Source: QQVM01 sp035341855 (lineage in GTDB: Bacteria > Bacteroidota > Bacteroidia > AKYH767-A > 2013-40CM-41-45). From it: 56,664 nucleotides of DNA. Location of the stretch: the NCBI GenBank assembly GCA_035341855.1, contig DAOQWA010000018.1, positions 1 through 56,664 on the forward strand, in the 5' to 3' direction. Within the stretch, counting starts at the first letter, position 1. Every line of letters starts with the position of its first letter. Of the stretch, positions 8,565 to 16,866 are shown in pieces. Under the pieces are notes generated by a model, which worked only from the letters and a program-made list of their open reading frames with translations, ran no database searches and was not told the DNA's origin. The position numbers and the translations under genes are program-made.

Positions 8565-9926
8565 TCAGAGAGCTCTTACTGCTTGCTTAAACTGTCGTCC
8601 CCGGTCTTCATAATTTTCAAATATGTCAAAACTTGCGCAGGAAGGAGACAATAAGACTACATCACCTTTCTTGCTCATTTGGTATGCTGCATTAACAGCG
8701 GCTTCTGCAGTTACAACTTCGACAATATTAGGAACAATGTCTTTGAAGGCTTTAAGAATCTTCTTATTATCTGTGCCAAGGCAAACAATTCCTTTAACTT
8801 TTTCCTTCACCAGTTCAGTAAGCATAGAATAATCATTGCCTTTATCTACACCACCAAGGATGAGGACTACAGGCTTATTAAAACTTTCCAATGCATACCA
8901 GGTCGAATTTACATTGGTAGCTTTTGAATCATTTACAAATTCGATACCGTGGACAGAGCCAACAAACTCTAGACGGTGTTCAACGTTTTTAAAATCAGAA
9001 AGACTTTCGCGAACGGTTTCTTTTCTGATCTCGAGGACACGGGCGGAGATACCTGCAGCCATTGAATTGTACAAATTGTGTTTGCCTTGTAAGGCGAGTT
9101 CATGAATTAGCATAGAGAAGTTGTGTTTGTTAGTGGTTATTTGGAGTTGATTATTTTCGAGCCAGGCTCCTTCCTTTAATATCTGATGAATAGAGAAGGG
9201 GTATTGATGAGCTTTTATTTTTTCGTTTGGGAAATATTTTAATGTGAGCTCATCATCAGCACAATAGATGAAGGCGTCATTTGAAGTTTGATTTTGACAA
9301 ATCCTAAATTTTGACTGCGCATATTTTTCAACATCATAGTCATATCTGTCAAGATGATCCGGTGTTATATTGGTTAATACAGCTACATCACATTTAAAAT
9401 CGAACAGGCCATCAAGCTGGAAGCTGCTCAGTTCAAGAACATAATATTCATGCTTTGCATGAGCTACCTGCATGGCAAGACTTTTACCTACATTACCTGC
9501 CAGGCCAACTTTCAGTCCTTCTTTCTCCAGTATGTGATGTGTCAGTAATGTTGTAGTTGTTTTACCATTTGTACCTGTAATCCCAACCATACATGCTTTT
9601 GTAAAACGACCTGCATATTCTATTTCACTTATGACTGAAATATTCTTCTCTTTGATCTTCTTAAGCAATGGTGTTTTGTCAGGGATTCCAGGGCTCTTGA
9701 TGACTTCCGAAGCAGAAAGGATCAGCTCTTCTGAATGTTTTCCTTCTTCTGTTTTTATCCGGTGTTTTGAAAGGACAGCTTTGTACTCTGGTTTTATAAC
9801 ACCGGCATCGGAAACAAAAACGGATTGCCCCTGTTCTTTCGCAAGAACTGCAGCACCTACTCCACTCTCGGCAGCGCCAAGAACGACAAGTAAAGAAGAA
9901 GAGCTATTTCCGGTGTGCATAGACAT
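8565..9926 (-). CDS. murD: UDP-N-acetylmuramoylalanine--D-glutamate ligase MurD
   Basis: MurD adds D-glutamate to UDP-MurNAc-L-Ala. It has the N-terminal VVLGAAESGVGAAVLA nucleotide fold, the ATP loop VGITGTNGKTTTT, and the Mur ligase C-terminal domain with FVNDSKATNVNSTWYAL and LILGGVDKGNDY. The last part carries LLSPSCASFDIFENYEDRG, a strong MurD signature. The length of 453 is typical. It lies between mraY (7 bp upstream) and ftsW. Confidence 0.97.
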   Translation of the reverse strand: MSMHTGNSSSSLLVVLGAAESGVGAAVLAKEQGQSVFVSDAGVIKPEYKAVLSKHRIKTEEGKHSEELILSASEVIKSPGIPDKTPLLKKIKEKNISVISEIEYAGRFTKACMVGITGTNGKTTTTLLTHHILEKEGLKVGLAGNVGKSLAMQVAHAKHEYYVLELSSFQLDGLFDFKCDVAVLTNITPDHLDRYDYDVEKYAQSKFRICQNQTSNDAFIYCADDELTLKYFPNEKIKAHQYPFSIHQILKEGAWLENNQLQITTNKHNFSMLIHELALQGKHNLYNSMAAGISARVLEIRKETVRESLSDFKNVEHRLEFVGSVHGIEFVNDSKATNVNSTWYALESFNKPVVLILGGVDKGNDYSMLTELVKEKVKGIVCLGTDNKKILKAFKDIVPNIVEVVTAEAAVNAAYQMSKKGDVVLLSPSCASFDIFENYEDRGRQFKQAVRAL

Positions 9927-9933
9927 TGAGGCA

Positions 9934-11193
9934 CTATCGAAGTTTTAATGTAATGATGGTGATGACTGCAAGGAATATCCCTACGATCCAAAAACGAGAG
10001 ACTATTTTTGATTCGTGATAACCCAATTTTTGATAGTGGTGATGCAAGGGAGACATTCTAAAAATTCTTCGTCCTTCACCGTATTTCTTCCTGGTATATT
10101 TGAAGTAGCTTACTTGTACCATTACAGACAAGTTTTCGATGAGAAAAATCCCACAGAGGATTGGAATAAGGAGTTCTTTTCGTATTGCAATGGCGAAGAC
10201 GGCGATAATTCCTCCGAGAGCTAAACTTCCGGTATCACCCATAAATACCTGAGCAGGGTAAGCATTGTACCAAAGAAAGCCGACAGAAGCACCAACAAAG
10301 GCGGCTATGAAAACCACCAATTCACCGGCATGCGGGATATACATGATGTTCAAATAATTTGCGAAGACGGTGTTGCCGGACACATAGGCCAATATTCCTA
10401 GTGTTGCTCCTATGATAGCCGATGTTCCTGTAGCAAGACCATCGATTCCGTCAGTAATATTTGCCCCATTTGACACAGCCGTTATGATGAGAATAACCAT
10501 AGGGACAAATATTATCCATGACCATCTGCGATAATCTTCCCCGATCCACTTGATCAAATACGCATAATCAAATTCATGGTCCTTTATGAAAGGAATAGTT
10601 GTAATCGTTGATTTAACCGCCTTGGGCGCATAAAGGATATTTTCATTTGCCCTGATATCATCTATTACGCTGGTCTGTCCCGGCTCCAGCAAGATCTTTT
10701 CTTTGTGCAAGCGTTCTTTAACTACAACATTAGGGTTATAATAAAGTGTGAAACCGATGATGATACCCAATCCAACCTGACCAAGAATTTTAAATTTACC
10801 TGCCAAGCCCGCTTTATCCTTTTTGAAAACTTTGATATAATCATCGATGTAACCTATAAAGCCCAGCCATACGGTAGTAACGATCATGATGATGACATAG
10901 ACGTTAAGCAAGCGGGCGAATAATAAAGTAGGAATAAGAATAGCAGCCAGTATGATCAAGCCTCCCATAGTTGGTGTGCCTTGCTTCTCGCTTTGCCCTT
11001 CAAGGCCGAGATCCCTTACGATCTCTCCAACCTGCTTCCTTTGCAGATAGCGGATAATATTTTTACCCAACAGCAAAGAGATGATCAATGATGTGATTAT
11101 AGCCATTGCTGCCCTGAATGATATGTATTGAAACACACCACTACCCGGGAGTCTGAATTCAGAATGTAAATAATCAAATAGATAATATAGCAT
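9934..11193 (-). CDS. mraY: Phospho-N-acetylmuramoyl-pentapeptide transferase MraY
   Basis: MraY is a multi-helix membrane enzyme that attaches phospho-MurNAc-pentapeptide to undecaprenyl phosphate, forming lipid I. Diagnostic segments are GTPTMGGLIIL (about 93-103), GFIGYIDDYIKV with its catalytic aspartates, NITDGIDGLATG and the HHHYQKLG motif near the C-terminus. At 419 residues it is longer than the 360 of E. coli. The extra length lies in a loop between about residues 165 and 210, as in other Bacteroidetes MraY. It starts 1 bp after the murE stop. Confidence 0.97.
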   Translation of the reverse strand: MLYYLFDYLHSEFRLPGSGVFQYISFRAAMAIITSLIISLLLGKNIIRYLQRKQVGEIVRDLGLEGQSEKQGTPTMGGLIILAAILIPTLLFARLLNVYVIIMIVTTVWLGFIGYIDDYIKVFKKDKAGLAGKFKILGQVGLGIIIGFTLYYNPNVVVKERLHKEKILLEPGQTSVIDDIRANENILYAPKAVKSTITTIPFIKDHEFDYAYLIKWIGEDYRRWSWIIFVPMVILIITAVSNGANITDGIDGLATGTSAIIGATLGILAYVSGNTVFANYLNIMYIPHAGELVVFIAAFVGASVGFLWYNAYPAQVFMGDTGSLALGGIIAVFAIAIRKELLIPILCGIFLIENLSVMVQVSYFKYTRKKYGEGRRIFRMSPLHHHYQKLGYHESKIVSRFWIVGIFLAVITIITLKLR

Positions 11194-11194
11194 A

Positions 11195-12655
11195 TCAGTT
11201 CGAAGGGTTCAACATATCATTCAACACTTGTTTATCATCAAAAGGACTTCTCTTTCCTTTCACCTCCTGATACTTTTCATGTCCTTTTCCCGCCAGGAGA
11301 ATAACATCACCGGGTTGTGCCAATGCTACGGCTGTTTTAATGGCTTCCTTTCTATCCACAATAGCAAGTGTTTTTCGTGTATCGCCCGGTGGTACTCCCT
11401 TTTCCATTTGCTGAATAATCTCTTCAGGGTCTTCAGACCTTGGATTATCAGAAGTAAGAATTACGCGATCACTCAATTCACATGCGATCTTTGCCATCAC
11501 CGGCCTTTTACTCATGTCACGATCACCACCACAGCCTACGATCGTGATGACCTTACCTGTTCCCGAATTCACGTCCTGGATGGTCTTCAACACATTCTGT
11601 AATGCATCAGGTGTATGAGCATAATCGACTACACCTATGACCTTTTGGTTTGAGGTGACAAAGTCAAAACGACCTTCAACAGAGCTCAAAGTGCTGAGTA
11701 CGGTCAGGATCTTCAATTTATCTTCTCCCAATAAAACGGCTGTGGCATATGCTGCAGTGAGATTATATGCATTAAAACTTCCGATCAAACGACAATGCAC
11801 CTCATGACCATCAATATTCAATAGTAATCCGGTGAAGCTGTTTTCAATCAACTTACACTTATAATCACTCATAGAATGCAAGCCATAACTATATGTCTTC
11901 GCTTTAGTATTCTGGAGCATGACCGCTCCATTCTTATCGTCAAGATTTGTGAGTGCAAAGGCTTCTTCCGGGAGCATATCAAAAAATGCACGCTTAGCTT
12001 TTATATATTCAATGAAAGTCTTGTGATAGTCCAGGTGATCATGCGTTATGTTAGTAAATACACCTCCTGCGAAATGCAGGCCATACACTCTGTCCTGAAC
12101 AATGGCATGAGAGCTGACTTCCATAAAACAGTATGTACAACCTTCATCGACCATTGCAGAAAGCAATGCATTTAATTGTAAAGGATCCGGGGTAGTATGA
12201 GTGGCAGGGATCACCTGATCATTCACCTGATTGCGTACGGTTGAAAGCAAGCCAACGGAATACGAAAGGGAGCGAAATAAATGAAACAGTAATGTGGCCG
12301 TTGTTGTCTTCCCGTTGGTACCTGTTACACCTATTAGTTTAATTTTTTCAGATGGTGAATCATAATAATTCGAAGCAATTTGAGCGAGTGCTTTAGAGCT
12401 GTCTGAAACCCGGACATAAGTAACCCCATCACTTTTCTTTGCGGGAAACTGCTCACAAACTATAGCGACTACACCTTTTTCTACAACCTCATTCAGATAT
12501 GCATGCCCATCGGTTTGAATACCTTTTACTGCTACAAACAAACTTCCTTCTCTACATTTTCTAGAATCAGCACACACTTCTGATATCCCGAGATTAGTAG
12601 GACCCGCGACATCCAATATGCCTGTTTTATAAATTATGTCTTTGAGCAATTTCAT
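11195..12655 (-). CDS. murE: MurE, UDP-MurNAc-tripeptide synthetase (meso-DAP type)
   Basis: MurE adds the third amino acid to the peptide stem. The ATP loop IGVTGTNGKTTTATLL and the Mur ligase motif EVSSHAI are present. The motif SDNPRSEDP marks the meso-diaminopimelate-specific subgroup (DNPR), so the cell wall should contain meso-DAP. I chose the ATG at 12655 (486 residues); a GTG at 12661 would overlap the ftsI stop by 4 bp and is also possible. The next gene is mraY; murF, which usually follows in other phyla, is absent here. Confidence 0.96.
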   Translation of the reverse strand: MKLLKDIIYKTGILDVAGPTNLGISEVCADSRKCREGSLFVAVKGIQTDGHAYLNEVVEKGVVAIVCEQFPAKKSDGVTYVRVSDSSKALAQIASNYYDSPSEKIKLIGVTGTNGKTTTATLLFHLFRSLSYSVGLLSTVRNQVNDQVIPATHTTPDPLQLNALLSAMVDEGCTYCFMEVSSHAIVQDRVYGLHFAGGVFTNITHDHLDYHKTFIEYIKAKRAFFDMLPEEAFALTNLDDKNGAVMLQNTKAKTYSYGLHSMSDYKCKLIENSFTGLLLNIDGHEVHCRLIGSFNAYNLTAAYATAVLLGEDKLKILTVLSTLSSVEGRFDFVTSNQKVIGVVDYAHTPDALQNVLKTIQDVNSGTGKVITIVGCGGDRDMSKRPVMAKIACELSDRVILTSDNPRSEDPEEIIQQMEKGVPPGDTRKTLAIVDRKEAIKTAVALAQPGDVILLAGKGHEKYQEVKGKRSPFDDKQVLNDMLNPSN

Positions 12656-12657
12656 AT

Positions 12658-14766
12658 TCACCCTAGTTCGATCATAATAAGATCACCTTTCATGAGGCGA
12701 CTGCCACCATTTATAGACTGTTTCGTTACTACACCTTTGCCATTTATCCTCACCCTCAGACCTGAATTTTCTAATAGGTACACTGCATCTCTTGCACCCA
12801 TACCAATAACGTTGGGGACAAGACCTTTTTGAATTTTACGTTCCTGCAATAAAACCTTATCATCTTTTCGATTAGTTGAAACCCATGAAGCATCCTGATT
12901 CAGTGATTCAACAGGTTGATTTAGTCGTGCAAGAACTTTACGTACATCTTTTTGATAACCGACACTGGCCAGAGGCAACTTATTCTCAATTGTGTCTTCT
13001 TCTGCTTCATCCTTCTGCAAATCGAAATGATTTGAAAAAACTTTGTCGGCAATTTCCTTGAAAATAGGAGCTGCTACCGATCCGCCGTAATAGAAACTGT
13101 TGGAAGGAGCATATACAACGACGATGCAAGAATATTTTGGTCTGTCAGCAGGGAAATATCCTACGAAAGAAGCCTGATAAGATCTATGACTCACATCATA
13201 ACCATATTTCGGATTTGCAATTTGTGCCGTTCCTGTTTTACCTGCGATCTTGTATGGAGATTTATTAAGAAATGATGCTGTTCCATTCTCGACAACACCT
13301 TCCAATAATTTGTGCATTTTACTTATTGCAGCCTGACTTGCTATTGAGTCACGAATAACCTGTGTACGAAATTCTTTTACCAGTTTACCATGATGTCGTA
13401 TTTCTTTCACCAGACGTGGGCGAACCATCCTGCCGTTATTGGCTACCGCATTGTAAAATGCAAGGATCTGTAATGGCGTCAATTTTGATTCATAACCGAT
13501 TGACACCCAAGGAAGGGATACGCGATTATTAAAATCCTTATCGGTAGTGGATTTTATTCTTGGCTTTCCTTCACCTTTAATTTCGAGGCCAAGCTCCTTA
13601 TCGAGACCGAACGAATGGAGTTTCTCCATAAATGCTTCCGGTCTTTTAGCATAGTGCTGGGTTATGAGTTTTGAGATACCGACATTGGATGAAGTCTCAA
13701 AAGCCTGTTGAACAGAAAGCCTGCTTGCTTTCGGTGGATGTGAATCTTTCATCCACTGACCGAAAAAGGAATGACTACCATTTCCAACATTGACCGTGTC
13801 TGTTGGTTCAACAAGGCCATCATCAAAAGCAACAAGTAAGGAAGCCATCTTAAAAGTAGAACCCGGTTCAGTAGCTTCCCCTATTGCATAGTTATATGTT
13901 TCGTCATAATTTCCTGAAGGTGTCTTCGACAAGTTTGCAATCGCTTTAATCTCTCCTGTTTCGACCTCCATTAAGACTGCACAGCCATGGTCGGCATTGT
14001 GAAAACGAAGGTGATTTTCCAGTGATTGTTCTGCAACGTCCTGAATGTTGATGTCTATTGTTGAAACAAGGTCATTCCCGTCCTTAGGTTCCAGTTCTGC
14101 CTTATCCGGAACAGGCATCCAGACATTGCCGCTTAACCTCTGCATGAGTCTTTTTCCATTTGTACCTTTTAGCTCATCATTAAAAGCAGCTTCGATACCA
14201 ACTGGCTTCACATCACGCAAGGTCCCTATAGTACGTGATGCCAATTTCTGAAAAGATAGTTCACGAACATTTCGCTGTTCGATCATCAATCCACCTTTGT
14301 TCCTTCCCAATCTAAAAATGGGGAAAGTCTTCAGTTGTTGGAGTTGTACGTAATTTACATTCCTCTTAATAAGGAAATAGCGGTCACGATCGGCATATGC
14401 ATTTTTTAGCTCTCGCTTATAATCAGCTTTGGATTTATCCTTGAATAGTACTGATAGGTTCCAGGCAAGCGAATCCAATCCTCCGTCAAAAGTTGCTTTG
14501 CTCAGACCATCAGCACGTGTATCGATCCTTATATCATAGACAGGAACAGATGTAGCCAAGGGACTTCTGCCATCATCAGAATAAATATTTCCGCGTGACG
14601 CCTCTATGGCTACATACTTGATTGTTTTTTCTTCCGCTAACTTTCGCCATCTGTCACCTTCGACAAATTGAAGATGGATAATCCTGCCCACGATGACCAA
14701 TCCCATAATACACATTATGAGAAAGGATACATGGATCCTCCACATGATATCTCTTTTGATCTTCAT
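12658..14766 (-). CDS. ftsI: FtsI-type penicillin-binding protein (PBP3) with C-terminal PASTA domain
   Basis: This is a class B transpeptidase that cross-links septal peptidoglycan. One N-terminal membrane helix (about 12-30) is followed by the dimerisation region and the transpeptidase domain. The active-site SxxK is STFK (303-306), SxN is SSN (359-361) and KTGT starts at 510. The final 60 residues (about 643-702) form a PASTA-like domain (VPNVIGMGARDAVYLLENSG and onward), giving 702 residues in total. It lies between ftsL and murE, and FtsW is its probable polymerase partner. Confidence 0.96.
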   Translation of the reverse strand: MKIKRDIMWRIHVSFLIMCIMGLVIVGRIIHLQFVEGDRWRKLAEEKTIKYVAIEASRGNIYSDDGRSPLATSVPVYDIRIDTRADGLSKATFDGGLDSLAWNLSVLFKDKSKADYKRELKNAYADRDRYFLIKRNVNYVQLQQLKTFPIFRLGRNKGGLMIEQRNVRELSFQKLASRTIGTLRDVKPVGIEAAFNDELKGTNGKRLMQRLSGNVWMPVPDKAELEPKDGNDLVSTIDINIQDVAEQSLENHLRFHNADHGCAVLMEVETGEIKAIANLSKTPSGNYDETYNYAIGEATEPGSTFKMASLLVAFDDGLVEPTDTVNVGNGSHSFFGQWMKDSHPPKASRLSVQQAFETSSNVGISKLITQHYAKRPEAFMEKLHSFGLDKELGLEIKGEGKPRIKSTTDKDFNNRVSLPWVSIGYESKLTPLQILAFYNAVANNGRMVRPRLVKEIRHHGKLVKEFRTQVIRDSIASQAAISKMHKLLEGVVENGTASFLNKSPYKIAGKTGTAQIANPKYGYDVSHRSYQASFVGYFPADRPKYSCIVVVYAPSNSFYYGGSVAAPIFKEIADKVFSNHFDLQKDEAEEDTIENKLPLASVGYQKDVRKVLARLNQPVESLNQDASWVSTNRKDDKVLLQERKIQKGLVPNVIGMGARDAVYLLENSGLRVRINGKGVVTKQSINGGSRLMKGDLIMIELG

Positions 14767-14777
14767 GATGAATCAGA

Positions 14778-15191
14778 CTACTTTTTATCTTTCTTATTCT
14801 GATCTTGTGCCCGGATCAGATGTGGAGGCTCAGTACTTTCTTTAATTTCCATATTCTCAACTGACTTAGCCACTGTTGATTGCCGGCTATCGTAGATCAA
14901 AGCTGACTGTACTGAAATATGCTCTGCCTTTTTCTCCTTCAACTCCCTCTTGGTTTTATTAATATCCCGGACAATTCGCTCGGCGTAGTAACTATTAGCT
15001 ATGTATCCTATGATCATCACGGTGATGAATAGAATAAAAGGCATAGCATGAACAATCTGATTGCGGTTAAACACACCAAAAATGTTAATGAACCGAACCA
15101 ATCGGCGGGCACCGGCCATGTCCTGCTTCTTTGATTTCGAAACCTTAGGCTCTTCTGCCTCTTCTTTTTGCTTTAGCTTGTTCTTGCTCAT
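14778..15191 (-). CDS. ftsL: FtsL-like divisome protein
   Basis: This is a 137-residue protein with a lysine-rich cytoplasmic N-terminus and one membrane helix (MPFILFITVMIIGYIANSYY, about 50-69). A charged helical segment that could form a coiled coil follows (about 72-95). It has the FtsL/DUF-type layout and lies between rsmH (4-bp ATGA overlap) and ftsI, the FtsL position in this cluster. The sequence itself is poorly conserved, so the call depends on topology and position. Confidence 0.85.
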   Translation of the reverse strand: MSKNKLKQKEEAEEPKVSKSKKQDMAGARRLVRFINIFGVFNRNQIVHAMPFILFITVMIIGYIANSYYAERIVRDINKTKRELKEKKAEHISVQSALIYDSRQSTVAKSVENMEIKESTEPPHLIRAQDQNKKDKK

Positions 15192-16102
15192 GACTTATTC
15201 CTTTCTGCAATTCTAAGTTTTGCACTTCGTGATCTCGGATTGCTGTTAATCTCTGTATCACCTGCAGTAAGTGGTTTCTTATTTACTGCTGAGAATGCCA
15301 GATCCGGAGTATTTCCGAACATGTCTCTTTCTACTTCACCTTCGAATTTTCCTTTAGAGATGAAATTCTTCACGATGCGATCTTCTAAAGAGTGGTACGT
15401 AATAACAGAGAGTCTTCCTCCAGGCTTGATAGTCCGGATGCATTGAATAAGCAACTCTTTTAAAGAGCTTAGTTCATCGTTTACTTCAATTCTCAATGCT
15501 TGAAAAACTTTAGCATAATATTGAGATTCATGCAAACGATCTACAAGGGGTGCAATTACCGTTTTGAATTCATCAATCTCTTTAATCGGAGCAGCAATTC
15601 TTGCCTCTACTATTTTTCTTGCAAGCGTTTTTGAATTAAACACCTCACCGTATTCAGAAAATACACGTACAAGTTCTGATTCGGAATATGTATTAAGTAT
15701 TTCAGCGGCAGATAACTCTTTGTCGCGACTCATGCGCATATCCAGGCTTGCATTGAAGCGAATCGAAAAACCTCTTTCAGCAGCATCGATCTGATGTGAA
15801 GAGATGCCCAAATCTGCAAGAATGCCATCCACAGGTATCATTGAGTAATATCGAAGAAAGTGATACAGGTACCTGTAATTGTGTCTGACGAAAATGCATC
15901 TTGAATCGTCGGGAGCATTTGCCAGGGCATCAAGATCCTGATCAAAGACAATCAACTTACCTTTGCTTCCCAGTCGTTTTAAAATTTCTGCAGAATGACC
16001 TCCGCCACCAAAAGTTGCGTCAACATACAGGCCATCTTCCTTTATGTTCAATGCATCAACGCTCTCCTTTAAGAGAACAGGTTCATGATACGTCGTCATC
16101 AT
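15188..16102 (-). CDS. rsmH: 16S rRNA (cytosine-1402-N4) methyltransferase RsmH
   Basis: RsmH (formerly MraW) uses S-adenosylmethionine to methylate N4 of C1402 in 16S rRNA. The N-terminus HEPVLLKESVDAL and the SAM motif YVDATFGGGGHS are characteristic, as are DLGISSHQID and the C-terminal NPRSRSAKLRIAER. The length of 304 is normal. It overlaps the end of mraZ by 20 bp and is part of the same transcript. Confidence 0.97.
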   Translation of the reverse strand: MMTTYHEPVLLKESVDALNIKEDGLYVDATFGGGGHSAEILKRLGSKGKLIVFDQDLDALANAPDDSRCIFVRHNYRYLYHFLRYYSMIPVDGILADLGISSHQIDAAERGFSIRFNASLDMRMSRDKELSAAEILNTYSESELVRVFSEYGEVFNSKTLARKIVEARIAAPIKEIDEFKTVIAPLVDRLHESQYYAKVFQALRIEVNDELSSLKELLIQCIRTIKPGGRLSVITYHSLEDRIVKNFISKGKFEGEVERDMFGNTPDLAFSAVNKKPLTAGDTEINSNPRSRSAKLRIAERNKS

Positions 16103-16553
16103 CTTTTCTGCGTTTACCCATCACTTCTTCAGCCAAAGTGGCAAAGTCGGAAGACTCATCCTTCATCATTCTTTCGTATTCTGATTCTGCCCAAACCTCA
16201 ATGCGATTTCCATAGGCGAAAAGAATAATATCCTTTTCAATGCCTGCATACTCAGACAATGACTTAGGAACAAGCAATCTGTTTGTACCATCCAGATCCA
16301 TCTCAGTAGCACCCCTGTTAAACTTTCGTATAAACTCACGATTCTTCTTCACGTACAAGTTCAACTCGTTTACTTCTGCAGTGATCTTGATCCATTCTTT
16401 GCGTGTGTAGATGACCAGATGCTTCTCAATACCACGATGAATGATGAATGACTTCTGCTCTTTCACCGGGATTTGCTTTTTCAAAGCACTTGGTAAAAGG
16501 AAGCGTCCTTTCGCATCGATCGTACATGGATATTCGCCTATAAACCCGCTCAT
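16083..16553 (-). CDS. mraZ: Transcriptional regulator MraZ
   Basis: MraZ is a ring-forming DNA-binding protein made of two AbrB-like swapped-hairpin halves. Each half has the family DxxxR signature: DAKGR at 13-17 and DGTNR at 88-92. I chose the ATG at 16553 (156 residues; MSGFIGEYPCTIDAKGRF) because family members start just before the first motif. The longer frame starting at 16607 would run through the apparent operator. In other bacteria MraZ represses its own cluster, and three spaced AAAGTG boxes 41-67 bp upstream of this start fit that role. Confidence 0.95.
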   Translation of the reverse strand: MSGFIGEYPCTIDAKGRFLLPSALKKQIPVKEQKSFIIHRGIEKHLVIYTRKEWIKITAEVNELNLYVKKNREFIRKFNRGATEMDLDGTNRLLVPKSLSEYAGIEKDIILFAYGNRIEVWAESEYERMMKDESSDFATLAEEVMGKRRKDDDDVS

Positions 16554-16593
16554 TCTGCCTCTTTTTCGTGGTGCTAATGTAAAGCAATTTTTA

Positions 16594-16620
16594 CCACTTT
16601 TTGACACTTTTTGACACTTT
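16594..16620 (-). promoter_or_regulatory. Putative MraZ operator: three AAAGTG boxes at 10-bp spacing
   Basis: On the minus strand there are three tandem boxes: AAAGTGT (16614-16620), AAAGTGT (16604-16610) and AAAGTGG (16594-16600). They are separated by 3-nt spacers (CAA, CAA), so the period is exactly one helical turn. From memory, Mollicutes MraZ binds repeated AAAGTG(T/G) with 3-nt spacers, which is the same pattern. The E. coli TGGGN repeats also recur every 10 bp. The position, 41 bp before the mraZ ATG, suits autoregulation of the whole cluster. A weak -7-like TACATTAG lies downstream at 16574-16581. Confidence 0.7.
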
Positions 16621-16637
16621 GTTGAAAACTTTTCTGA

Positions 16638-16735
16638 ATCCCGCCACCAGCAAGGCTTTCACGGCCTCGGGCCGGCGGGCTGAAACCGGTCACGCCGGAT
16701 TGAAGACCTCCTGTAGCGATATTCGTTTCCGGCCT
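16638..16735. other. GC-rich intergenic patch with inverted repeat
   Basis: Between the mraZ operator and the divergent hydrolase promoter lies a stretch clearly richer in G and C than its surroundings. CCCGCC (16640-16645) can pair with GGCGGG (16674-16679), and inner GGCC copies occur at 16663-16666 and 16670-16673. There is no open frame of note. It could be a structured leader, a protein site or a remnant of inserted DNA; I cannot tell which. Confidence 0.4.
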
Positions 16736-16744
16736 ACTCCATCC

Positions 16745-16752
16745 TAAGTTTG
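16745..16752 (+). promoter_or_regulatory. -7 promoter box upstream of the hydrolase-engB pair
   Basis: TAAGTTTG matches the Bacteroidetes -7 consensus TAnnTTTG exactly. The -33 region is weak: TTCG lies at about the right distance (16722-16725). The transcript would start near 16758 and have a leader of about 108 nt before the chosen ATG at 16867. Confidence 0.4.
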
Positions 16753-16866
16753 AAGCATCCCTGATTTACATTACACTACATTGTGAACATCAGACCTTTG
16801 ATAAAAGACCAAGGCAAGAGGCTTCGACTCTTCTTTATTTTTATTTACATTTGGAAAAACTATTAT

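Noticed and set aside
16554..16607. Longer N-terminus of MraZ
   Set aside because: It would run through the operator region, and the conserved MraZ start is at MSGFIGEYPCTIDAKGRF.
16783..16866. GTG-started N-terminal extension of the hydrolase
   Set aside because: The added residues are a basic/hydrophobic stretch without signal cleavage features, and an ATG at 16867 begins at the conserved region.
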